57,350 bases of DNA from Prochlorococcus sp. AG-363-A16 (GCA_003280345.1 QCFB01000010.1:1-57350); one strand, 5' to 3'. Positions 1-9,199 are shown, numbered from the stretch's first letter. Translations and numbers: made by a program. The notes: generated from the sequence alone by a model not told the origin.

Positions 1-65
1 AGTTTTTTATTAGCCTTTTGGCTTTTTAAAATTGTTTAGATTACGAACATGAGTTAAAATTGTGA

Positions 66-815
66 TCAGTAGCTTTGCTTGCCAAAAAGAGGCTCCTTAC
101 GAGGTCTTTGAATAAGATTCTTCATCTCTCTTACAGCTTCTTTGAGTCCAACAGCAATTGATCTCGCAATTATTGTGTGCCCAATATTTAGTTCTTCAAT
201 TCCATTAATTGAAGCAATAGGTTCAACGTTTTGATAAGTAAGTCCATGACCAGCATTAACTCGCAATCCAAGACTTCTTGCTTTTGCGGTCCCTTCTTGA
301 ATTTTGGCTAATTCCAAGGGTTGAGCACTCCACTTCGCTTCTGCATAGTTTCCTGTATGGAGCTCTACCCAAGTAGCTCCAATCATTGAGGAGGCTTCTA
401 ACTCTTCAGTTATAGGATCTACAAATAAACTCACGGGAATCCCTGCGCTCTTTAGCTTTTGAATAATTTCTTTTAGGTGCAACTTGCTTGAGGAGATTGC
501 CAGCCCTCCCTCAGTTGTAATTTCTTCACGTTTTTCAGGAACTAGTGTGACCATGTCTGGGGATACTTCTAGAGCAATCTGAACCATTTCTGGGGTTGCT
601 GCCATCTCAAGGTTTAGCCGGCTTCTTACTGTCTCTTTAAGTAACCTTAAATCTCGATCTTGGATATGACGCCGGTCTTCTCTGAGATGAGCAGTTATCC
701 CATCGGCCCCTCCTAACTCAGCTAGAAGGGCCATTGTTACAGGGTCGGGTTCAACAGTTTGACGGGCCTGCCGAACATTTGCGATGTGGTCGATGTTGAC
801 CCCTAGGCTTGCCAT
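66..815 (-). CDS. pdxJ: Pyridoxine 5'-phosphate synthase
   Basis: PdxJ condenses 3-amino-2-oxopropyl phosphate with 1-deoxy-D-xylulose 5-phosphate to pyridoxine 5'-phosphate, the ring-closing step of DXP-dependent vitamin B6 synthesis in the cytoplasm. The 249-aa product has the usual family length and is a single TIM barrel. Family signatures are visible: the N-terminal [15 protein letters not shown], an acidic [12 protein letters not shown] segment in the middle, [10 protein letters not shown] and [12 protein letters not shown] near the C-terminus. ATG start. It is divergent from the acyltransferase gene at 954. The identification is secure from the motifs. Confidence 0.96.
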   Translation of the reverse strand: MASLGVNIDHIANVRQARQTVEPDPVTMALLAELGGADGITAHLREDRRHIQDRDLRLLKETVRSRLNLEMAATPEMVQIALEVSPDMVTLVPEKREEITTEGGLAISSSKLHLKEIIQKLKSAGIPVSLFVDPITEELEASSMIGATWVELHTGNYAEAKWSAQPLELAKIQEGTAKARSLGLRVNAGHGLTYQNVEPIASINGIEELNIGHTIIARSIAVGLKEAVREMKNLIQRPRKEPLFGKQSY

Positions 816-953
816 GGTTTTATCTAGTTGTTTTTGATTTTATTAAGTGGAGAACTAATGGATACTTCCCAGCCGCTGGGTTAACTGCCCAATCAGAAGA
901 GCTATGGAAGTGTCTTCGCCAGTAAGTTCTATAACAATGGACGCTTAGTAACG

Positions 954-1652
954 GTGCCTTCGGCCCTAGCTACACGCGAAACTGATTTGTGCCTTGGAGT
1001 GGATCCCTTTTGGGGGCCACTAGCCATGGTGACAACTCAGGACTTTGCGCTAAAAGGTTTTTTCCGTGAAAGGATCGTTTTAGGTGTTGAGAATTTGCCG
1101 AAGCGTGGTGCAGTTTTATTGGCACCAACTCATAGAGCGCGCTGGGATGGACTCATGTTGACTATGGCAGCTGGCAGGAGAGTCACTGGTCGAGACTGTC
1201 GATTCATGGTCACTCTTACCGAAATGAAGGGTTTACAGGGTTGGTTTTTGCAGAGACTTGGATGTTTCCCAATTGATCAGGGAAAACCTTCTTTGAAAAG
1301 TCTTCGATTCGCGATCGATCTATTGGTTGAGGGGCAGCAGCTTGTTGTCTTTCCAGAGGGAAAAATTAACCGTAATGAAAAACCAATAAGGCTTAAACAG
1401 GGATTAGCTCGCCTTGCACAATTAGCTGATGGCAAAGGAGTTGATGTTCATGTAGTGCCAGTTGGTCTTGGTTACAGCAAAGCAGTCCCAACTCTTTTTG
1501 GACGTGCTGCTATTTGTTTCGAAAAAGCTATGAAAGTTTCTGGAATTGGTAAGGAAGCGACTGAAAATTTCAATTTTGAGTTAGCTCATCGCATGTATTC
1601 AGCTGAAAAATTGGCCCTTATGGCTGTTGGTCGAAATTGTAAAGCGACTTAG
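954..1652 (+). CDS. PlsC-like 1-acylglycerol-3-phosphate O-acyltransferase
   Basis: Probable membrane-associated acyltransferase of phospholipid or glycolipid synthesis. It shows the LPLAT signature: the H-x4-D box as THRARWDG (about residue 56), then a FPEGKINRN substrate-binding motif (about residue 134) and a late VPVGLGY block. The reading frame opens with GTG at 954; an in-frame ATG at 1026 would give 208 aa beginning MVTTQDFALKG and is a credible alternative, because the first 24 residues look non-conserved. No strong Shine-Dalgarno was seen for either. It is followed immediately by the exported-protein gene. The acyl acceptor cannot be read from sequence. Confidence 0.85.
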   Translation: MPSALATRETDLCLGVDPFWGPLAMVTTQDFALKGFFRERIVLGVENLPKRGAVLLAPTHRARWDGLMLTMAAGRRVTGRDCRFMVTLTEMKGLQGWFLQRLGCFPIDQGKPSLKSLRFAIDLLVEGQQLVVFPEGKINRNEKPIRLKQGLARLAQLADGKGVDVHVVPVGLGYSKAVPTLFGRAAICFEKAMKVSGIGKEATENFNFELAHRMYSAEKLALMAVGRNCKAT

Positions 1653-1668
1653 AGTTCTTAATAACTTC

Positions 1669-2211
1669 ATGCAATTTCATAAAATGCGATCTCGTATTTC
1701 TATGACGGCTTGTGCACTAATGGCTGGGTTGGTGTTTACTCCTTCTGTTTGTTTAGCTCAGACGTCTTCATCTAATTACAAAGTTTTAGCCAGTGAAGGA
1801 AGCGGCTTCAATGTTTCCACAGTGCAGAAACTTCTTAATAGTGGAGATGCATTCGTGTCAAAAGGGAATTTGGTTAAAGCAAAGGAAAATTATGACAAGG
1901 CAAGAAAAGTTTCTAAACAATTGCTTTCTTTTTATAGGACCTTAGGAGGGTCTTTTAGGGGCTTGGATGCTCGAATTCCCCGTGAAATGGACTCTAAAAG
2001 TCGTGAGGTTGCGAAGCTTTATGCGAATGTGAACCTTCGACTTGCTTCTGTATTCCGAAGGCAGAACAAGCCAGAAGTTGCTGTTCCTGTTCTTGTTGAA
2101 GTTGTTAAGCTTATGACCCCTGCAAAGATTGAGGGGCAGAAGGCTTATCAAAGCTTGCTTGAGCTTGGATTTGTTGATACTCCTTATGCTGCTGCAAGAA
2201 AAGATCTTTGA
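1669..2211 (+). CDS. Exported helical (TPR-like) hypothetical protein
   Basis: Not assigned to a named family. From the ATG at 1669 (or the ATG at 1684) the product begins with a basic stretch, a hydrophobic core (MTACALMAGLVFTPSVC) and an AQT site, so it looks like a secreted or lumen/periplasmic protein. The mature part is helical, with a pattern reminiscent of TPR repeats (LLNSGDAFVSKGNLVKAKEN; VNLRLASVFRRQNKPEVAV). An upstream TTG at 1627 is open but would overlap the acyltransferase by 26 nt and spoil the signal peptide, so the later ATG is preferred. It probably shares a transcript with the acyltransferase. Confidence 0.75.
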   Translation: MQFHKMRSRISMTACALMAGLVFTPSVCLAQTSSSNYKVLASEGSGFNVSTVQKLLNSGDAFVSKGNLVKAKENYDKARKVSKQLLSFYRTLGGSFRGLDARIPREMDSKSREVAKLYANVNLRLASVFRRQNKPEVAVPVLVEVVKLMTPAKIEGQKAYQSLLELGFVDTPYAAARKDL

Positions 2212-2267
2212 TTAAGCTTCCTCAGGAGCTCTCCTCCTTTAATTTTTGATTTCAAAACGTCACTTCC

Positions 2268-2501
2268 ATGGTTGAACTTGATCGAATAGGGGTTCTGATA
2301 AGACAGGCTCTACCTGACGCTCATGTAACAGTTGAGGATCTCAATGGTGGTGGAGATCATTTGCAGGTGAAAGTTGTTTCCAGTGCTTTTACTGGGCTTT
2401 CCCTTATTCGCCAACACCAGTTAGTTTATGGAGCATTAAAGAATGAGTTGGCCTCCGAAGCTATACATGCTTTGGCCTTAAATACTTCTACTCATCATTG
2501 A
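2268..2501 (+). CDS. BolA-family protein
   Basis: A 77-aa BolA/IbaG-like protein. BolA proteins form [2Fe-2S]-bridged heterodimers with CGFS monothiol glutaredoxins and take part in Fe-S and iron homeostasis. Visible features are the short N-terminal helix ([19 protein letters not shown]), the [15 protein letters not shown] strand block and the conserved helix-turn-helix-like [14 protein letters not shown] with a His that can serve as metal ligand. The gene lies 18 nt upstream of the CGFS glutaredoxin gene, the expected functional partner, which strongly supports the call. Confidence 0.93.
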   Translation: MVELDRIGVLIRQALPDAHVTVEDLNGGGDHLQVKVVSSAFTGLSLIRQHQLVYGALKNELASEAIHALALNTSTHH

Positions 2502-2519
2502 TCTCTCCTACTTATCATC

Positions 2520-2843
2520 ATGGAACCCAGCACTCGTGACCGCATTGAATCTCTGATCAACTCTAATAACATTATGGTTTTTATGAAAGGAACGAAGTTA
2601 ATGCCTCAGTGTGGTTTCTCTAACAATGTGGTTCAGATTCTTAATTCCCTTGGAATGAGTTTTGAAACTTTTGATGTTCTTTCTGATATGGATATTCGCG
2701 AAGAAATTAAGAATTTTTCTAATTGGCCAACTATTCCTCAGGTATATGTCAAAGGTGAATTTATAGGTGGTTCAGACATATTGATTGAAATGTATAATTC
2801 CGGTGAGCTTCGTGAAAAGTTAGAAATAGCATTGGCTTCTTAA
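2520..2843 (+). CDS. grxD: Monothiol glutaredoxin (CGFS type)
   Basis: A 107-aa single-domain monothiol glutaredoxin. The active site QCGFSNNV is the CGFS signature of the Fe-S-binding class, preceded by MVFMKGTKLMPQ. The glutathione-binding WPTIPQVYVKGEFIGGSDI block is intact. Such proteins carry a glutathione-ligated [2Fe-2S] cluster bridging a dimer or a BolA heterodimer and deliver clusters to targets; they are poor disulfide reductants. It directly follows the bolA-like gene, so the pair is probably one operon. ATG start and normal length. Confidence 0.95.
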   Translation: MEPSTRDRIESLINSNNIMVFMKGTKLMPQCGFSNNVVQILNSLGMSFETFDVLSDMDIREEIKNFSNWPTIPQVYVKGEFIGGSDILIEMYNSGELREKLEIALAS

Positions 2844-2853
2844 AGTTTTACTT

Positions 2854-3141
2854 TTATCCAAAATCTTTTTTGTAGTAGAGGGTACTTATATCACCATTAG
2901 GTCCAATGAAACTTGATGGGTCAAGAATCCATCTTTCAATAATTCTTTCAAGTTTTTCTTGATCTCTTCGTTCTAATTGATTGCATTTTCTAAGTGCATG
3001 CAAATAACCATCTGCATATATACGAAGTTCTGAAGGCGTGTGATGACGATTTGTTAGTTCCTGACAGGCGTCACAGAGAGACTGGAAGTGCCTTATTGCT
3101 TCTGGTTGTTCTAAGGAAGTCATGACCTGTACGGATGGCAC
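2854..3141 (-). CDS. Small helical protein, DUF6761-like
   Basis: A 95-aa soluble helical protein, probably of the cyanobacterial DUF6761 family (recognised from the ELRIYADGYLHALR stretch followed by LERIIERWILDPSSFIGPNGD; family name from memory). Function unknown. It converges with grxD, only 10 nt away, and is divergent from the response regulator gene with 53 nt between them, so that short gap should hold both promoters. The start at 3141 gives MPSVQVMTSLE; an internal ATG (MTSLEQPEAI) is a possible alternative. Confidence 0.78.
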   Translation of the reverse strand: MPSVQVMTSLEQPEAIRHFQSLCDACQELTNRHHTPSELRIYADGYLHALRKCNQLERRDQEKLERIIERWILDPSSFIGPNGDISTLYYKKDFG

Positions 3142-3194
3142 CCTTTAAATAGATGCCTTTGATTGTTTAGCTTAAGGGGACTAAGTAATGGCCT

Positions 3195-3959
3195 GTGACC
3201 TCTATTCCTTCAGACCTGATTGCAAAGGAACAAGCCCTGGCTCCTTCTGCAGGGTCTTTCCCTATGCAGGCCACAACACAAAGCCCTTCTAAAATCTTAG
3301 TTGTGGAGCCGCACCCTACGCTTCGGACGGTCCTTGTTCAGCGTTTGAGGCATGACGGCCATTTGGCAGCGGCAGTTGGTTCTGCTGAAGAAGCAGTTGA
3401 TCTTTGCCGCGATCAAACTCCTGATCTTTTGGTCAGTGCAGAATTACTTGAACGCAATTCAGCCCTGCGCCTTTCTCAGCAACTAGGTTGTTCTGTAATA
3501 GTTTTGACTGCACGCTCGGGAGTTGAGCCTATTGTTGGGCTCTTGGATGAAGGAGCGGACGATGTTCTTCATAAACCTTTTGGCTTAGAAGAATTAGCTG
3601 CAAGGTGTAGGACACTTCTTAAACGAAGGCGAATAGGGCTTCAAGAAAGGGTTGCAGTAGGTCCACTTGAGGTGCACTTGTTACTTCGCCAAGTGACTTT
3701 GCAAGAAAAACCTGTTGAATTAAGCCCGAGGGAGTTTGCTCTCCTTTGTGCTTTGTTAATGCCGCCAGGGATGGTGCGAAGTCGTGAAGAGCTTTTGAGG
3801 ATGGCTTGGCCGCCTTTTAGTGGCGGTCCTCGTTCCGTAGATACCCAGGTGCTTACGCTTAGGAGGAAACTTGAGCAAGCTGGCTTAGGTGAAGGTGGTG
3901 GTATTACAACTGTTAGGCAGCAGGGATATCGATTTAGCCTTGATTCGTTGCCTGGCTGA
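3195..3959 (+). CDS. OmpR/PhoB-type response regulator with degenerate receiver
   Basis: Transcription regulator with an N-terminal receiver-like domain (residues about 33-145) and a C-terminal winged-helix DNA-binding domain (about 150-250: VELSPREFALLCALL, RSVDTQVLTLRRKLEQ, TTVRQQGYRF). The receiver lacks the usual chemistry: the acidic pair after ILVV is E38-P39, and the phospho-acceptor position (six residues after P76 in PDLLVSAELLE) is Ala82. The Thr (VIVLTARS) and Lys (LHKPFG) remain. It is therefore probably not controlled by ordinary Asp phosphorylation. GTG start at 3195; an ATG at 3264 would drop a non-conserved tail. No histidine kinase is nearby. Confidence 0.88.
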   Translation: MTSIPSDLIAKEQALAPSAGSFPMQATTQSPSKILVVEPHPTLRTVLVQRLRHDGHLAAAVGSAEEAVDLCRDQTPDLLVSAELLERNSALRLSQQLGCSVIVLTARSGVEPIVGLLDEGADDVLHKPFGLEELAARCRTLLKRRRIGLQERVAVGPLEVHLLLRQVTLQEKPVELSPREFALLCALLMPPGMVRSREELLRMAWPPFSGGPRSVDTQVLTLRRKLEQAGLGEGGGITTVRQQGYRFSLDSLPG

Positions 3960-4104
3960 TCAGTTAATACTTTTTTAGCTCATTTGATTTATTTTTCAAA
4001 AGTTATTTTTCTTACAGCAGCTTTTGGAACATGTGATGACCTTATCTAAGTCAATTTCTTGCTTTAAATGATAAGTCGACTGTCAAATTGCATGATTTAA
4101 TTAT

Positions 4105-5667
4105 TTAAGTAGGAAGTTCCCATTTATTGATGCCTAGATTGGCACCAATCCGATGTGCACAAGCATAACCACTGAATGCGACAGCATTCAGACCTTGACC
4201 AGGGAAACATGAATCACCAACGCAGAAGAAATTTTTGATACCAGTGCTGTTGAAGGGCATTGGGAGCAAACCTGGTAGCCGTGTAGCAGGTATCGGACCA
4301 TAACTACCTTGAAACCGACCTAGGAAGCGACGATGACTTCTAGGAGTTCCTATTTCTTTGTGCGTTAGGGCATTGTTGATATTAGGGAAGAATTTCTCAA
4401 GTTTATTAAGTAAGCGTTCTGCGTCGACTTGCTTTTTTTGAGCGTATTGGGTAGGACTGAGACCCTCCCATTTGCTCATGGATGATGGAGTAAATGTATG
4501 AATAATGTGATTGCCTTTTGGTGCTAGAGAGGGATCTAGCAGTGTAGGGATAGATACAAAAGTAACTCCTTGCTCCGCCTCCATTTCATTCCACTCGCCT
4601 AGGATTAAATGATGACAATGAGTGTCGCTCGGGATTATTTCGTGTTTTACTCCTAGATGTAAGGAAAGGAATGAAGGTGAGGGTAGATATCTATTGCTCC
4701 AAATTTTTTCTGACTTTGGAATATGCTTTTCATCTAATAAAGATTCCTTTGCTCCAGCTCCTCCAAAGGTATCCCATCGAGTGGCGTTAGAAATTATTAC
4801 CTTTGCAAAAATCTTTGCTCCATTTGAAACCTCAACTCCAATTGCTCGATTGTTTTCAATTAGAACTTTCTTTACACGTGACTTGTACCTAATTTCTCCT
4901 CCACAACTCTCTAATCCTTGGACTAGTTTTTGGGCTATAACACCAACTCCTCCTTTTGGGTAGTTGATACCTCCAGCATGTCTATCAGAGAAGACCATGC
5001 CTGCATTAATCATTGGTGTACGGTCTGCTGGCATAACCGACCAACAGAAACATTCAATATCTATAAACCTTAATAATTCTGGATCTTTTATGTATTTCCT
5101 TGCTACATCCCCGACATTAACTGGTAGCCATCTAGCTAGACCCAGACATGAGAGAGGAGCTTTGAAAAAAACTTTTGCTAGATAAGCAGGGTCTTCAATT
5201 GACAGTAATGGCATTGAATCCAGGCAGTTGAAAACTTTCCAGCAGATGTCGTAGAAGCGCTTAATACCTAAAGCCTCATGTGGAAATTTAGAAGTAAGTT
5301 TGGAAATAAATTCTTTGTAGCTGCGGCTTACGGCAATCTCGAATCCATTAGGTAAATGATAGGCAAGCTGAACTGGATCAGGAATAGTTTCACAATGTTG
5401 GTTGATGTCTGCTAGTGCTCTTGTTAATAGGTTGGTATACCCCTTTTCCCCAAAACCAAAGATCATGGAAGCACCGACGTCAAAGGTGAATCCATTCCTT
5501 TTGAAAGAGCCTCCACTGCCTCCAGGAATCATATAGCGCTCTAAAACCAAAACCTTTGCACCTTTTGCAGCTAGTTGACTAGCCGTTACAAGCCCTCCTA
5601 AACCTGAACCAATTACCACTGCGTCCCAAATCATTTTTGTTTCTTCGGTTGATTCTTTACTATCCAT
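4105..5667 (-). CDS. crtH: Carotenoid (prolycopene) isomerase
   Basis: CrtH/CRTISO converts poly-cis lycopene to all-trans lycopene with reduced FAD, completing the plant-type desaturation pathway before cyclisation. The 520-aa protein has the N-terminal dinucleotide-binding motif VIGSGLGGLVTASQLA, followed by ERYMIPGGSGGSF and the family-typical FDVGASMIFGFG. A C-terminal FAD block (FFCVGDSCFPGQGLNAVAFSG) is present, and the length fits CRTISO rather than shorter CrtI/CrtP enzymes. A downstream MIWDAVVIG start (about 12 residues in) is also possible. It lies 24 nt after trmFO in the same direction, probably co-transcribed. Confidence 0.92.
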   Translation of the reverse strand: MDSKESTEETKMIWDAVVIGSGLGGLVTASQLAAKGAKVLVLERYMIPGGSGGSFKRNGFTFDVGASMIFGFGEKGYTNLLTRALADINQHCETIPDPVQLAYHLPNGFEIAVSRSYKEFISKLTSKFPHEALGIKRFYDICWKVFNCLDSMPLLSIEDPAYLAKVFFKAPLSCLGLARWLPVNVGDVARKYIKDPELLRFIDIECFCWSVMPADRTPMINAGMVFSDRHAGGINYPKGGVGVIAQKLVQGLESCGGEIRYKSRVKKVLIENNRAIGVEVSNGAKIFAKVIISNATRWDTFGGAGAKESLLDEKHIPKSEKIWSNRYLPSPSFLSLHLGVKHEIIPSDTHCHHLILGEWNEMEAEQGVTFVSIPTLLDPSLAPKGNHIIHTFTPSSMSKWEGLSPTQYAQKKQVDAERLLNKLEKFFPNINNALTHKEIGTPRSHRRFLGRFQGSYGPIPATRLPGLLPMPFNSTGIKNFFCVGDSCFPGQGLNAVAFSGYACAHRIGANLGINKWELPT

Positions 5668-5691
5668 AGCTCGGTGAATTAGTTGATGAAG

Positions 5692-7122
5692 TTAATCGCT
5701 AGCCGCTTTGTATTGCTTTTTATCTGAAGTGTCTATTCTTGTATCTACAATTTCCATTTGTTTATAGGTTGATTCAGCTAGATCAGAGAGTGCTCTATCT
5801 CGATATTTACCATAACGTGCTCGTTTGTCGCGCAATTGTTCTTGGAGTTTTGGGAGGAGACCGAAGTTTGGTGGCATTGGTTGGAAACCTCCTTTGATTT
5901 TTCCACCGCTTTCTAAATTGCTAACAAATTTAATTAGTGATCCGATCATGGTTGTATCTGGGAGAGTGATAGCTTTGTGGCCTAATGCCAATAAGGCAGC
6001 ATTGGTTCCAGCTAACCAGCCACCAGCAGCAGCCGCTGCGTAACCTTCTGTTCCAGTTATCTGACCAGCTGCTAGGAGGTTGGGTCGACGTCTAAATTGA
6101 AGTGTAGGTTCTAATAGTTTTGGCGATTCAATAAATGTATTGCGGTGCATGACGCCGAAACGGACAAATTCAGAATTTTCGAGACCTGGAATCATCTTGA
6201 AAATACGTTTTTGTTCTTTCCATTTGAGATTTGTTTGGAATCCAACCAGATTCCAAAGATGTCCTGCTTTATCTTCTTGTCGTAATTGAACTACTGCATA
6301 GGCTCTTTTGGCGCGACGCAATTCTTTGTCCTTGAAATCACCCCAGCGATGATCCCAAAGTCCAATTGGTTTAAGGGGGCCATATCGCATTGTTTCTTCT
6401 CCCCTACGAGCAAGCTCTTCAATTGGTAGGCACCCTTCGAAGAATTTTGCTTGGTTGAGATCAAAATCTTTTTTCTCGGCTTGCTCTGCATTGATTAGAG
6501 CATCCCTAAATGCCAGATATTGCTCTTTATTCATCGGACAATTGATGTAATCAGCATCTCCCTTGTCGTAACGACTAGCTCTAAAAGCTATGGAAAGATC
6601 AATGCTTTCGCCTTCAATAATCGGACTTGCTGCATCAAAGAAATGGCATTCTTCAAGCCCTGTAAAAGCTTTAAGGTCATTTGCGAGAGATTCACTTGTG
6701 AGAGGACCTGTAGCAATAATTGAGATTTGATCTTCAGAAGGCAATGACTTCATTTCATCTCTTTCCACTGTTATGAGGTCACTCGAAGAAAGAGTTTTTG
6801 TGAGGGAATTGCTGAAGTGTCCTCTGTCAACAGCTAAAGCAGCTCCTGCAGGAACAGAATGTTTATCGGCAGTACTTATAACAATTGAGCCTAAGTTCCT
6901 TAGCTCTTGTTGTAAGAGCCCAGCAGCACGGTCGCTGTTAAGTGATCCAAAACTGTTGCTACAAACAAGCTCTGCGAAATTGTTGGTGTGATGAGCTGGT
7001 GATTTCCTTTTTGGTCTCATTTCGACCAGTTTTACTTTCACCCCTGCTCGAGCCACTTGCCAAGCTGCTTCCGTGCCAGCCAAACCTGCACCAATTATCA
7101 ACACGGACGGAGAGTGACTCAA
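5692..7122 (-). CDS. trmFO: Methylenetetrahydrofolate-tRNA-(uracil-5-)-methyltransferase
   Basis: TrmFO makes 5-methyluridine at position 54 of the tRNA T-loop using methylene-tetrahydrofolate and FAD (TrmFO/Gid family). The 476-aa protein starts with the FAD motif [17 protein letters not shown], has [32 protein letters not shown] (the two conserved cysteines lie in these blocks), [13 protein letters not shown], and the late [18 protein letters not shown]. The open frame begins with TTG at 7122; GTG a few codons later (VLIIGAG) would cut into the FAD strand, so TTG is preferred. It is the first gene of the trmFO-crtH pair. Confidence 0.93.
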   Translation of the reverse strand: MSHSPSVLIIGAGLAGTEAAWQVARAGVKVKLVEMRPKRKSPAHHTNNFAELVCSNSFGSLNSDRAAGLLQQELRNLGSIVISTADKHSVPAGAALAVDRGHFSNSLTKTLSSSDLITVERDEMKSLPSEDQISIIATGPLTSESLANDLKAFTGLEECHFFDAASPIIEGESIDLSIAFRASRYDKGDADYINCPMNKEQYLAFRDALINAEQAEKKDFDLNQAKFFEGCLPIEELARRGEETMRYGPLKPIGLWDHRWGDFKDKELRRAKRAYAVVQLRQEDKAGHLWNLVGFQTNLKWKEQKRIFKMIPGLENSEFVRFGVMHRNTFIESPKLLEPTLQFRRRPNLLAAGQITGTEGYAAAAAGGWLAGTNAALLALGHKAITLPDTTMIGSLIKFVSNLESGGKIKGGFQPMPPNFGLLPKLQEQLRDKRARYGKYRDRALSDLAESTYKQMEIVDTRIDTSDKKQYKAASD

Positions 7123-7443
7123 AGATCTAGGCGATGGAATGAATCGAAGCCTAAGGAACTCTTTGCTTAAAAGAGCATTCGTTTCAATCTCTGCTACCTA
7201 TTGATTTATTTTTTTCCATAGAAGTGATTTTTACTCTCAAGAGCGACCATGATGCTTTTAAAAGGCTGGAATCTTGCATAGTGCTAAGCAGCTTGAATGC
7301 CAGAGTTAGCTAATTGGTGCAATAGGTTTGGATTGGTTGAACCAGCCTTTTAGCTTGCTGGTGTGTCGTGAAAAGGCAGCAACCTTCGTTTTTAGATGTC
7401 CAACATGATAATTTTCATGCGTGCCTAAACAGCATCTTTAAGC
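7123..7443. other. Intergenic region before tRNA-Lys with a long inverted repeat
   Basis: No credible protein gene was found in 321 nt. A perfect 11-bp inverted repeat, TAAAAGGCTGG at 7259-7269 and CCAGCCTTTTA at 7342-7352, encloses 72 nt. This could close a structured RNA or be chance; neither strand carries a U-rich terminator directly after it. Confidence 0.4.
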
Positions 7444-7515
7444 GGGTCGCTAGCTCAGCGGTAGAGCATCCGGCTTTTAACCGGCTGGTCCTGAGTTCGA
7501 ATCTCAGGCGACCCA
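7444..7515 (+). tRNA. tRNA-Lys (TTT)
   Basis: Complete cloverleaf of 72 nt without encoded CCA. The acceptor GGGTCGC (7444-7450) pairs with GCGACCC (7508-7514), discriminator A7515. The D arm is GCTC AGCGGTA GAGC, the anticodon stem CCGGC/GCCGG encloses a loop reading CTTTTAA with anticodon TTT (Lys), and the T arm is CTGAG TTCGAAT CTCAG. All stems are fully paired. Confidence 0.97.
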
Positions 7516-7663
7516 TTTAAAATGAGGTGATTCAAGACAGTAGAGCAATTCTGGCTGTCATAAATTCAGATAGAAAAGCTTGCTTTCATCAATAATTACC
7601 AAGATTTAAACCAAATTCTTATTGCAAGTAAGGTATTATTGGTGGATATTAAGTGTCTTTTAA

Positions 7664-7780
7664 ATGCTATTTGGATTAACAAAAAAACAACTTTTGGGAT
7701 GGGGTTTATTGGCTACTGGTGTCAAGGTTGCTTTTGGTGTTTGGCTTTTGAGTTGGCTTGGTTGGCAACTACCATGGTGA
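7664..7780 (+). CDS. 38-aa single-helix membrane protein
   Basis: Unrecognised small protein starting ATG at 7664. It opens MLFGLTKKQLLGWGL, continues through a hydrophobic helix (about residues 10-33) rich in Gly and Trp and ends GWQLPW. The positive patch TKK before the helix suggests the N-terminus stays in the cytoplasm. A longer open frame overlaps it in another phase but has an odd composition, so this frame is the better gene. No strong ribosome binding site was seen. It resembles the small one-helix subunits of photosynthetic complexes in size only; no specific subunit is recognised. Confidence 0.55.
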   Translation: MLFGLTKKQLLGWGLLATGVKVAFGVWLLSWLGWQLPW

Positions 7781-8052
7781 CTTTAAAAAGTAGCTACATT
7801 GATAATTGGCTATTAAATTCCTTCATGCCTGATTTGCATAAGATTAGTAAAATTAATAAGCATCTCTTTGGATTTTAATAGATTTGATACATTCTTAAGG
7901 TCAAACTTTTTAGAATTAGCATAATTTCATTTAAATTAAATAAAGATAAAATTTATTATTCATCCAATGATGCCTTTTTTAAGCTATTATTATTGAGAAA
8001 ATTAAATCATTAGGTTGCTATCAACAATTAATGCTGGGCAATTTTTTTTAGG

Positions 8053-8382
8053 ATGACAAGCCTCTTTTTATTTATTTTAAAATTAGTATTTTTCGTTTCA
8101 GCAGCGCAAGCTGGTTTGGATAAATATAGCTATTTGGATAAAATTAACGATTGGGTGATTGAGCGCCGAGTTGATTCTTCTACAAATATGATTTCTTGCA
8201 GGGCTTCTATCCCAGGTTATTGGACATGGTTTGGTGACCGTATAAGGCTGGACAAAAATAATGATCTTTTAGTTCCTAAAGCTGTCAAAAAGTCTCAGAG
8301 ACCTGGTGCTTTAGAACTTAAAAAAGTGAAGCTTGCTTTAAAAGCATGCCGAAAAGACTTGCTTTATATTTATGAGAAGTAG
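8053..8382 (+). CDS. Exported hypothetical protein
   Basis: A 109-aa protein with a signal peptide: hydrophobic residues 3-17 (LFLFILKLVFFVSA) and an AQA cleavage site near residue 20. The mature part (LDKYSYLDKINDWVIERR, then MISCRASIPGYWTWFGDRI) has two Cys (in SCRAS and KACRKD) that could form a disulfide in the periplasm or lumen, and a Lys-rich C-terminus. No family is recognised. It stands alone, with long AT-rich flanks. ATG start preceded by AGG. Confidence 0.7.
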   Translation: MTSLFLFILKLVFFVSAAQAGLDKYSYLDKINDWVIERRVDSSTNMISCRASIPGYWTWFGDRIRLDKNNDLLVPKAVKKSQRPGALELKKVKLALKACRKDLLYIYEK

Positions 8383-8571
8383 TTTGTCAGAAATTTTTTT
8401 TGATTAGATTGATGTTTTGCAATCCAACATTCTAGTTAGGGACTTAGTAAAACAATTTTTTGGATAGAGTTAATTAGTTTCGAGACCTCCCTTTGTGTTT
8501 TGGAGACCTGACAATTACTCGCCCTAGGGCTTGGTTATCTGCTGCATTGGGTATGAGCTAGATAACTTTTG

Positions 8572-8658
8572 ATGAATAAGTTCATTTCTGTCACTCTTGC
8601 GATAGCTGCAAATCTTTCGCTTTTTCTTTGGGCCTTTAGTAGTGGATCAGGTGTTTGA
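8572..8658 (+). CDS. Possible 28-aa membrane peptide
   Basis: ATG at 8572 opens a 28-codon frame starting MNKFISVTLAIAANLSLF and ending in WAFSSGSGV. It is one hydrophobic helix with a positive N-terminus. No ribosome binding site stands out; a short GC-richer sequence (CGCCCTAGGGC) lies about 50 nt upstream. Size and hydrophobicity resemble a small photosystem or cytochrome complex subunit, but no known one is recognised. Could be chance. Confidence 0.3.
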   Translation: MNKFISVTLAIAANLSLFLWAFSSGSGV

Positions 8659-8822
8659 CTTAAGAAAGTCTTCTTGTTTCCTAACTCTTTCTATATGAGC
8701 CTGTAATAATCTTTGCAGTTAGTTTTCTGGTTTGATCGCAGAATTCAGAGCTATACAGCTATGCACCCAAACTTCTTATAGAAGTTTTAGTGGCTGTTTT
8801 TTTTTAGAGAGGATTAATTGAA

Positions 8823-9140
8823 ATGGACAAAAAACCAGCAGCTATTGCGAAAAATAAGCCCAAGTGGCTTTGGCAATGGGCCGAGCCGGAAAGTAAACCC
8901 ACATTCATTCCAAAGTCCAAAACTGGGAGGTTGGCCTTGCAAGCCAAGTTGGCAAATGTTGACGCGGAGAGAGCTATGGCCCGCGCTTATCAAATTGAGA
9001 TTGAGAGGACCAAGGCTATTGGAGAGGCTATGTATAAGTCTGGGAAGGCTTTAAGATTCACCATTACGAGCTCATTAAGGCAAATATCTTTACGAGTTGC
9101 AGCAGCTCGTAGGCATCTTATTGAAAAGATTCCTAGTTAA
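8823..9140 (+). CDS. Basic helical hypothetical protein
   Basis: A 105-aa basic protein starting ATG at 8823. The N-terminal third is Lys/Trp/Pro-rich (KPKWLWQWAEPESKP) and the rest is a long amphipathic helix (LQAKLANVDAERAMARAYQIEIERTK split by charged residues) ending with RQISLRVAAARRHLIEK. No signal or membrane segment. GAGAGGA lies 8-14 nt upstream. An overlapping frame starting at 8818 is judged a shadow. Unknown function. Confidence 0.65.
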   Translation: MDKKPAAIAKNKPKWLWQWAEPESKPTFIPKSKTGRLALQAKLANVDAERAMARAYQIEIERTKAIGEAMYKSGKALRFTITSSLRQISLRVAAARRHLIEKIPS

Positions 9141-9199
9141 ATTGATTGGGCTGAAACCTGATTTAATTTTTATGTGCCTCTCTTAGGAAGGATATTTCT

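Noticed and set aside
7444-7515. tRNA-Lys as an integration site
   Set aside because: I looked for a second copy of the tRNA 3' end as an attachment repeat and for an integrase in the following 18 kb and saw neither.
7639-7878. 79-codon plus-strand frame after tRNA-Lys
   Set aside because: It overlaps the better 38-codon gene at 7664 in another phase, has no proper ribosome site and has the mixed Trp/Cys/Lys composition of a shadow frame.
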